Made by a program: the position numbers and the translations under genes
In this document: positions 1-5,134 of the stretch, piece by piece
How positions within the stretch are numbered: the stretch's first letter is position 1
How the letters are laid out: each line of letters begins with the position of its first letter
Notes under the pieces: model-generated
What the model was told of the DNA's origin: nothing
The model's database searches: none
Seen by the model: only the letters and a program-made list of their open reading frames with translations
Source of the DNA: Spirochaetes bacterium RBG_16_67_19
GTDB lineage: Bacteria; Spirochaetota; Spirochaetia; SZUA-6; DRHE01
Assembly: GCA_001829505.1 (NCBI GenBank)
Contig: MIBK01000003.1
Location: 27,833-32,966 of the forward strand
DNA: 5,134 nt
Direction of reading: 5' to 3'

Positions 1-629
1 GAACCCGCTGCGTGCCGGAGGCCGGGCACCGGGTCGGCCGCCTGCCGTCCGGCGTCCAAGCCGCGGCCGCCTATTCGGTCCAGGCCAACATGATGGCCAG
101 CCCCTCGGTCTGGCCGGCCATGGCCGAAGCCTACGAACGCGCCGGCGGGCCCCTGGCCGAGCGCCTGCTGAAGGCGCTGGCCGCTGGCCAGGCCGAAGGC
201 GGGGACCTGCGCGGGCAGCAATCCGCGGCGCTGCTGGTGGTCCGGACCGCCGCCTCGCAGCGGCCCTGGGAGGACCGGCTGGTGGACCTGCGCGTCGAGG
301 ACCACCCCCGGCCCCTGGAGGAGCTGGCCCGCCTGCTGGTCGTGCACCGCTGCTACGAGCTGATGAACCGCGGCGACCTGGCGCTGGAGCGCTCCCAGCC
401 GCAGCGGGCCGTGGCGGAATACGGGCAGGCCCTGGCCCTGTGTCCCCGCAATCCTGAGGCCCGCTTCTGGCATGCGGCCAACCTGGCCGCCGCGGGCCGG
501 CCCGAGGGCGCGGGCCGGCTGCGCCGCTTCTTCCGCGGCCGCCCCGCCTGGAAAGCGCTGGCCCGCCGCCTGCGCGAGCTGGGCCTGCTGGACCTGGAGC
601 CGGAAACGGCCCGGAGGCTGGGGTTGTGA
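1..629 (+). CDS. DUF1028 family protein with C-terminal TPR-like tail (5' partial)
   Basis: This is the C-terminal part of a DUF1028 protein, a family with an Ntn-hydrolase-like fold and no established biochemical role. The frame is open to the left edge: before a GTG at 12 it reads T-R-C, and the family has a Cys-x(n)-AGH motif exactly here, so that GTG is internal and the real start lies outside the window. Visible family features are RCVPEAGH, SVQANMM, a VWPAMAEAYE stretch, LAERLLKALAAGQAEGGD, the RGQQSAALLVV strand and DRLVDLRVEDHPRPLEEL. From about 354 to 510 follows a helical TPR-like repeat (ELMNRGDLALE..., QRAVAEYGQALALCPRNPEA, FWHAANLAAAGR), then a Trp-containing end (PAWKALARRLRELGLL). 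This DUF1028-plus-tail layout is known in the family. Its stop overlaps the next start (GTGA), so the two are probably translated together. Family assignment is firm; function is not known. Confidence 0.88.
   Translation, partial: TRCVPEAGHRVGRLPSGVQAAAAYSVQANMMASPSVWPAMAEAYERAGGPLAERLLKALAAGQAEGGDLRGQQSAALLVVRTAASQRPWEDRLVDLRVEDHPRPLEELARLLVVHRCYELMNRGDLALERSQPQRAVAEYGQALALCPRNPEARFWHAANLAAAGRPEGAGRLRRFFRGRPAWKALARRLRELGLLDLEPETARRLGL
613..617 (+). promoter_or_regulatory. Ribosome binding site for the P-loop gene
   Basis: GGAGG lies 8 nt before the GTG at 626, inside the last codons of the DUF1028 gene. It decides for this GTG over the in-frame ATG at 686, which would remove the beta strand leading into the Walker A loop. 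Confidence 0.75.
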
Positions 630-1396
630 ACGCGGCCTCCTCCGCCGGCCGGCCGGCAGCCGGCGGCATCCTGCCCCTGCTCCTGATGAGCGGCCGGCCG
701 GCTTCCGGCAAGAGCGAGATTCTCGAATACCTGCGCCGGACCCCGGCCGCCGAGCGCCGCCGGCGTTTCCACATCGGCGAGCCGGTCGTGCTGGACGACT
801 TCCCGCTGTTGTGGGCCTGGTTCGAGGAGGACCACCTGCTGGCCGAAATGGGTCACGGGCGCCTGCACACCACCCCCGAAGGCTATTTCCTCGGGCCCCA
901 CCTGTGGGACCTGCTGGTGGCCCGGCTCTGCCTGGAATACGACAAGCTGGTCCGCGGGGACCCGCGCCTGCGCGAGCACACCACCGTCCTGCTGGAGTTC
1001 TCCCGGGGCAGCGAGCACGGGGGCTACGCCCGGGCCTTCGCCCACCTGTCCGAGGCCGTGCTCGAGCGCCTGGCCGTGTTGTACGTGCGCGTGAGCTTCC
1101 AGGAGTCCCTGCGGAAGAACCGCCGCCGTTTCAACCCCGATCGTCCGCACAGCATCCTGGAGCATGCCCTGCCGGACGAAAAGCTGGCCAGGCTGTACGG
1201 GGAGGACGACTGGGACCTGCTGGCCGCCGCCGATCCCCGCTTCCTGGCGATGGGGAAGCGGCGGGTGCCGTACGCAGTGTTCGAGAACGAGGACGACCTG
1301 ACCACCCCCGGCGGGGAAGCCCTGGGAAAGCGGCTGGCGCAGGTCCTGGGCGGGTTGTGGAGCCTTGCCGCCGAAGGCCGTCCGTCCGTGTCCTGA
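626..1396 (+). CDS. P-loop NTPase / small-molecule-kinase-like protein
   Basis: A 256-residue cytosolic protein of unknown substrate. A hydrophobic strand (ILPLLLMS) leads into a Walker A loop, GRPASGKS, at residues 23-30, the phosphate-binding signature of P-loop kinases and ATPases. Next come VVLDDFP (54-60), where paired Asp could serve Mg or substrate binding, and a second strand TVLLEFSRGSEHGGY (120-134) with an acidic residue in the place expected of a Walker B element. RKNRRRFNPDRP (163-174) is Arg-rich and resembles the lid of nucleotide kinases; ILEHALPDEKL and PYAVFENEDD follow. The size and one Walker A per chain suit a phosphotransferase better than an AAA+ machine, but this is inference. 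The start is GTG with a good Shine-Dalgarno, overlapping the DUF1028 stop as GTGA, so expression is coupled. No signal peptide or membrane segment is visible. A zeta-toxin-like kinase was considered, but nothing specific supports it. Confidence 0.82.
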   Translation: MNAASSAGRPAAGGILPLLLMSGRPASGKSEILEYLRRTPAAERRRRFHIGEPVVLDDFPLLWAWFEEDHLLAEMGHGRLHTTPEGYFLGPHLWDLLVARLCLEYDKLVRGDPRLREHTTVLLEFSRGSEHGGYARAFAHLSEAVLERLAVLYVRVSFQESLRKNRRRFNPDRPHSILEHALPDEKLARLYGEDDWDLLAAADPRFLAMGKRRVPYAVFENEDDLTTPGGEALGKRLAQVLGGLWSLAAEGRPSVS

Positions 1397-1398
1397 AG

Positions 1399-1686
1399 GC
1401 CACGGGCAGGAGCTGGCGGCAGGTCGGGGAGACGGCGGACTTCGGCTTCCAGATCGGCGTGCAGCGCACCCTGCCATTCCCCGCGGCCCGGGTCTGGGAG
1501 CTCCCGCTGAGCCCCCGCGGCCTGGCGATCTGGCTGGGCAGGACCGGGCGGCTGCGCCTCGCGAAGGGCGCCCGCTACCGGACCCGGGAAGGCGCCAGCG
1601 GGGAGCTGCGCGCTCTGGCGCCCGGCAGCTGTTTGCGCTTGAGCTGGCAGCTGCCGGGCTGGGATACGCCGTCGATCGTCGCACTG
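1399..1686 (+). pseudogene. Relic of an SRPBCC/AHSA1-type gene
   Basis: Frame 1 encodes a recognisable but broken SRPBCC (AHSA1, activator of Hsp90 ATPase-like) domain. Such proteins have a helix-grip fold with a hydrophobic pocket; many bacterial members have no known ligand. ATGRSW at 1399-1416 looks like the start of the N-terminal helical segment found in members of this group. It jumps directly to RQVGETADFGFQIG (from 1417), which normally lies some tens of residues later. The domain body follows: VQRTLPFPAARVWEL, SPRGLAIWLG, GARYRTREGASGELRAL and LRLSWQLPGWDTPS, ending near 1680. The C-terminal strands and long helix are missing in all three forward frames. There is no ATG, GTG or TTG with a Shine-Dalgarno before the homology, and no stop codon until well inside groEL, so it is not a working gene. 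The family resemblance is from memory; the break points are inferred. Confidence 0.62.
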
Positions 1687-1753
1687 CCAGGATGCTGCCC
1701 GGGTAGCTCGGACCGAGACCGCCGGCCGCCGATAGCAGCCGGCCGAGGGACCC

Positions 1754-1782
1754 TTGCCGTTGAGGCGATTTCTCGTTACATT
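1754..1782 (+). promoter_or_regulatory. Candidate sigma70-type promoter of groEL
   Basis: TTGCCG (1754-1759), a 17-nt spacer and TACATT (1777-1782) each match 4 of 6 consensus bases with ideal spacing, at the edge of the only AT-rich island upstream of groEL. An overlapping alternative is TTGAGG (1760-1765) with TATTCC (1782-1787) at 16 nt. Either would give a leader of about 100 nt. This is a visual match only. Confidence 0.4.
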
Positions 1783-1870
1783 ATTCCGGATATTCTTGAA
1801 CATCCGTCCTCTGTGCCGCCGGACGCGGGGCCGCCAAGGTTCTGCCGGCGCCGCCGCAAAGGGGACCTAA

Positions 1871-3520
<1,650 letters not shown>

Positions 3521-3523
<3 letters not shown>

Positions 3524-3618
3524 GCTACTGCTCAGCACGCTATTTGCGTACTGACCTGCCGCTGCTGCAGCCCGCAGCGCGGCTATTGCCGCATTAGCAA
3601 TAGGTTGCGCGCTGATCC
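3521..3618 (+). other. groEL 3' trailer with potential hairpins
   Basis: Between the groEL stop and the terminator lie about 95 nt of non-coding sequence that can fold. TGAGC/GCTCA with loop TACT (3521-3534) spans the stop codon. GCTGC (3561-3565) can pair with GCAGC (3574-3578) and extends imperfectly outward to about 3558-3583. CTATTGC (3583-3589) pairs perfectly with GCAATAG (3597-3603) around a 7-nt loop, and GCGC on both flanks (3577-3580 and 3607-3610) could lengthen it, which would compete with the previous hairpin. The role is unknown: mRNA 3'-end stability or a 3'UTR-derived RNA are possibilities only. Confidence 0.4.
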
Positions 3619-3648
3619 CCGGGGAGGCCGACGCCTCCCCGGTTTTTT
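3619..3648 (+). terminator. Rho-independent terminator after groEL
   Basis: CCGGGGAGGC (3619-3628) and GCCTCCCCGG (3633-3642) form a perfect 10-bp stem around the loop CGAC, followed directly by six T (3643-3648) and then ATT. It is a textbook intrinsic terminator for + strand transcription. The other strand has no T run, so it works one way. It separates groEL from the next transcription unit. Confidence 0.95.
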
Positions 3649-3665
3649 ATTGCCTGGCTCCTTCC

Positions 3666-3694
3666 TTGACCGGCGGCCGCCCTGCCCTTATGCT
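3666..3694 (+). promoter_or_regulatory. Sigma70-type promoter of the lipocalin-like gene
   Basis: TTGACC (3666-3671, 5 of 6 consensus bases), a 17-nt spacer and TATGCT (3689-3694, 4 of 6) lie just after the groEL terminator. Transcription would begin near 3701-3703, only a few nucleotides before the ATG at 3706. No Shine-Dalgarno precedes that ATG, which fits a leaderless or near-leaderless mRNA. Confidence 0.6.
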
Positions 3695-3705
3695 GGGCCT
3701 CAACC

Positions 3706-4794
3706 ATGCGGCCGCGGATATCTGCAGCGATCTTTTCCCTGCTCCTGGCGGCGGTCGCCGCCCCCCATTGCTCTCCTGCCTGGCCCCCACCGTGGCAGGT
3801 GAGCCTGAGCGACGAGGACCTTCTCCTCGGCGATCCCTACACCGGCCATTTCCGAAGCCGTTTCTGGTACTTCACTGCCGCGCTGGTCGACGGGACGGCC
3901 CTCACCCTGAGCCTGTTCCAGTGGCGCTACGGCCCGATCGGGGAGGCGGGCCTGCTGGTGCTCAGCACGGAGCCCGGCGCCGAGACCTTCGCCCTGGAAA
4001 CCAAGCTGGAGGAGCTGGAGGCCGCCCCCGACCGGCTGCGCTACAGCTTCGGCGAGAGCGTCCTGGAGGGTGACCGGGAAGGGGCGCGCCTCCGCCTGCG
4101 GCTGCCGGATTTTTCCTGCGACCTGGAGTTGCGCAACCTGCTCAATCCCTGGAAGCCCGGCGACGGGTTCACCCGCCTGAACCGGCGGGGGGACGTGTAC
4201 ACGCGCCTTTCGGTCACCTCCCCGTTCGCCGAGGTCTCCGGCAGCATGACGATACGCGGGCAATGGCGCCCCGTGCTGGGCTGGGGCTACGCCGACCGGG
4301 GCGTGGTGTCCATGCCCATGTCCCGCATCAATCCCGAGCAGAGCACCTTCCGGGTGTTCGGCGGGCAGGGAGAGCCCTGGATGCTCAGCGTGTCGGAGTC
4401 GGCGGCCCATCGGGCCTACGGCTCGCAAAGGTCGGCGACCCTGCTGCTGGCCAGGAGCGGGGAGTGGCTGATGGCCACCTCCGAGCACGAGTTCCAGGCC
4501 GAGGAGTACCGCAAGGAGGAGGGCGCGCCTTTCCCCTTCCCGCACCGCTTCCGCCTCAGGGCCCGGCAGGATGGCCGCACCCTGGAAGGGGTGTTCACCG
4601 TGTCACGGCTGTACTACCTCAACGATATATTGAAAAGGCTGCCGCCGGCCTTCCGGGCCATCGCGGAGGCCCTGATCCGGCGGCCGGTCATCTACCGCCT
4701 GGAGGGAGGATTCTCCGGCATCCTGGAAGAGGCGGACGGCAGCCAGGTGATCCTGCAGCTGGGCGGTCAAGGCGAATACCAGATCATGCGCTAG
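3706..4794 (+). CDS. Secreted lipocalin-like protein (CrtC/AttH/Svf1-type)
   Basis: A 362-residue protein with a likely Sec signal peptide: basic MRPR, hydrophobic core ISAAIFSLLLAAVAA, and cleavage probably between residues 19 and 26. The Cys at 22 is not in a good lipobox (APHC), so it is probably not a lipoprotein. The mature part resembles the double-lipocalin beta-barrel superfamily that includes hydroxyneurosporene synthase (CrtC), AttH and Svf1. The evidence is FWYFTAALVDG at 53-63 (family: WWYF...DG), SGSMTIRGQWRPVLGWGYADRG at 178-199 (family: G-x-GYxDHxxG), and a C-terminal LKRLPPAFRAIAE...RRPVIYRLEGGFSG segment. The usual His of the GYxDH motif is absent while Asp197 remains, so CrtC-like hydration activity should not be assumed; lipid binding is as likely. 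The start is the only ATG in frame that keeps the signal peptide; it has no Shine-Dalgarno but a promoter right before it. The next gene follows after 20 nt. Confidence 0.6.
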   Translation: MRPRISAAIFSLLLAAVAAPHCSPAWPPPWQVSLSDEDLLLGDPYTGHFRSRFWYFTAALVDGTALTLSLFQWRYGPIGEAGLLVLSTEPGAETFALETKLEELEAAPDRLRYSFGESVLEGDREGARLRLRLPDFSCDLELRNLLNPWKPGDGFTRLNRRGDVYTRLSVTSPFAEVSGSMTIRGQWRPVLGWGYADRGVVSMPMSRINPEQSTFRVFGGQGEPWMLSVSESAAHRAYGSQRSATLLLARSGEWLMATSEHEFQAEEYRKEEGAPFPFPHRFRLRARQDGRTLEGVFTVSRLYYLNDILKRLPPAFRAIAEALIRRPVIYRLEGGFSGILEEADGSQVILQLGGQGEYQIMR

Positions 4795-4800
4795 GCGTAC

Positions 4801-4807
4801 AGGAGGG
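4801..4807 (+). promoter_or_regulatory. Ribosome binding site for the last gene
   Basis: AGGAGGG lies 7 nt before the GTG at 4815. It is a strong Shine-Dalgarno, in contrast to its absence before the upstream gene, and it marks GTG as the start. Confidence 0.8.
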
Positions 4808-4814
4808 ACACGAA

Positions 4815-5134
4815 GTGAGCGAAGGGCAAAGAGAGCTTCCGGACGCCAGGTCCTGGCTGGTCACCGTGGACATGGGCTACGGCCACCAGCGGGCGGCCTA
4901 CCCGCTGGCCCGCATCGCCCAGGGCGGGGTGATCAACGCCAACCACTACCCGGGCATGCCGGATTCCGACCGGCAGGTCTTCGCCGACCTGGAGCGCTTC
5001 TACAACACCGTGTCGCGCTTCAAGCGCGTGCCCCTGCTCGGACCGCTGGCCTTCCGCCTCTACGACCGCTTCCAGGCCATCCCGCCCTTCGACCCGAACC
5101 GGGACCTGTCCCGGCCGACCCTGCAGGTACTGGG
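4815..5134 (+). CDS. Uncharacterised protein with DMGYGH motif, possibly GT-B-like (3' partial)
   Basis: The first 106 residues of a gene that runs off the window. It starts at GTG with a strong Shine-Dalgarno and stays open to the edge. After a short polar lead, a hydrophobic strand WLVTVDMGYGHQRAA (14-28) appears. A Gly-x-Gly-His turn after the first strand is reminiscent of GT-B glycosyltransferases of the MurG/MGDG-synthase type, where it helps form the acceptor cleft. Then come QGGVINANHYPGMPDSD (36-52), FYNTVSRFKRVPLLGPLAFRLYDRFQ (62-87) and PPFDPNRDLSRPTL (90-103). No signal peptide or transmembrane segment is seen in this part. It sits 20 nt after the lipocalin-like gene with no terminator between, so the two probably share a transcript. 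That a gene exists here is nearly sure; the glycosyltransferase idea rests on one short motif and is weak, because the nucleotide-binding C-terminal half is not visible. Confidence 0.8.
   Translation, partial: MSEGQRELPDARSWLVTVDMGYGHQRAAYPLARIAQGGVINANHYPGMPDSDRQVFADLERFYNTVSRFKRVPLLGPLAFRLYDRFQAIPPFDPNRDLSRPTLQVL

Noticed and set aside
12..14. GTG as the start of the DUF1028 gene
   Set aside because: The frame is open to the left edge and the codons before it (T-R-C) belong to the conserved Cys...AGH motif, so the gene begins outside the window.
353..1684. Long - strand open frame
   Set aside because: It is antisense to well-supported genes, its composition is typical of shadow frames in GC-rich DNA, and no domain is recognisable. 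The same holds for the - strand frames opposite groEL and the lipocalin-like gene.
1795..1830. CTTGAA as a sigma32-type heat-shock -35 element
   Set aside because: No CCCCAT-like -10 element follows at the right distance.
4626..4631. TATATT as an internal -10 for the last gene
   Set aside because: No acceptable -35 lies 16-18 nt upstream, and the gene is well explained by readthrough from the upstream gene.

Overview
The window is GC-rich bacterial DNA with strongly G/C-ending codons. All genes that can be supported are on the + strand. The taxon cannot be fixed from the sequence. A DUF1028 protein with a C-terminal TPR-like tail, a relic of an SRPBCC/AHSA1 gene and a solitary groEL with no groES beside it would fit a Chloroflexota (Anaerolineae-like) or similar high-GC lineage, but this is a weak inference from family resemblance. 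I see no tRNA, rRNA, CRISPR array, transposase or recognisable defence system.

Region 1 (1-1396) is a translationally coupled pair. It holds the 3' end of a DUF1028 gene whose start lies outside the window, then a P-loop (Walker A) kinase-like protein of unknown substrate, joined by a GTGA stop/start overlap. Region 2 (1397-1885) has no intact gene. Its first part encodes a decayed SRPBCC/AHSA1 fragment with an apparent internal deletion, no normal start and no C-terminus. Its second part holds an AT-rich promoter candidate and the leader of groEL.

Region 3 (1895-3523) is a complete 542-residue GroEL chaperonin with conserved ATPase residues and a non-standard acidic ...DEDMY tail instead of GGM repeats. 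Its true start is the second of two in-frame ATGs. It is followed by a roughly 95-nt trailer with potential hairpins and by a near-perfect intrinsic terminator (10-bp stem, 4-nt loop, six T). Region 4 (3666-5134) is a separate transcription unit. A good sigma70-type promoter sits so close to the next ATG that the mRNA may be almost leaderless. It drives a secreted lipocalin-like protein of the CrtC/AttH/Svf1 type, followed after 20 nt by a gene with a DMGYGH motif that runs off the end of the window.

Functionally, groEL is protein-folding housekeeping in its own unit. The DUF1028/P-loop pair and the lipocalin-like/GYGH pair are poorly characterised two-gene units. No new system can be demonstrated from this window; the best leads are the two uncharacterised pairs, the possible leaderless transcript, the SRPBCC relic and a cluster of unusual codons inside groEL.
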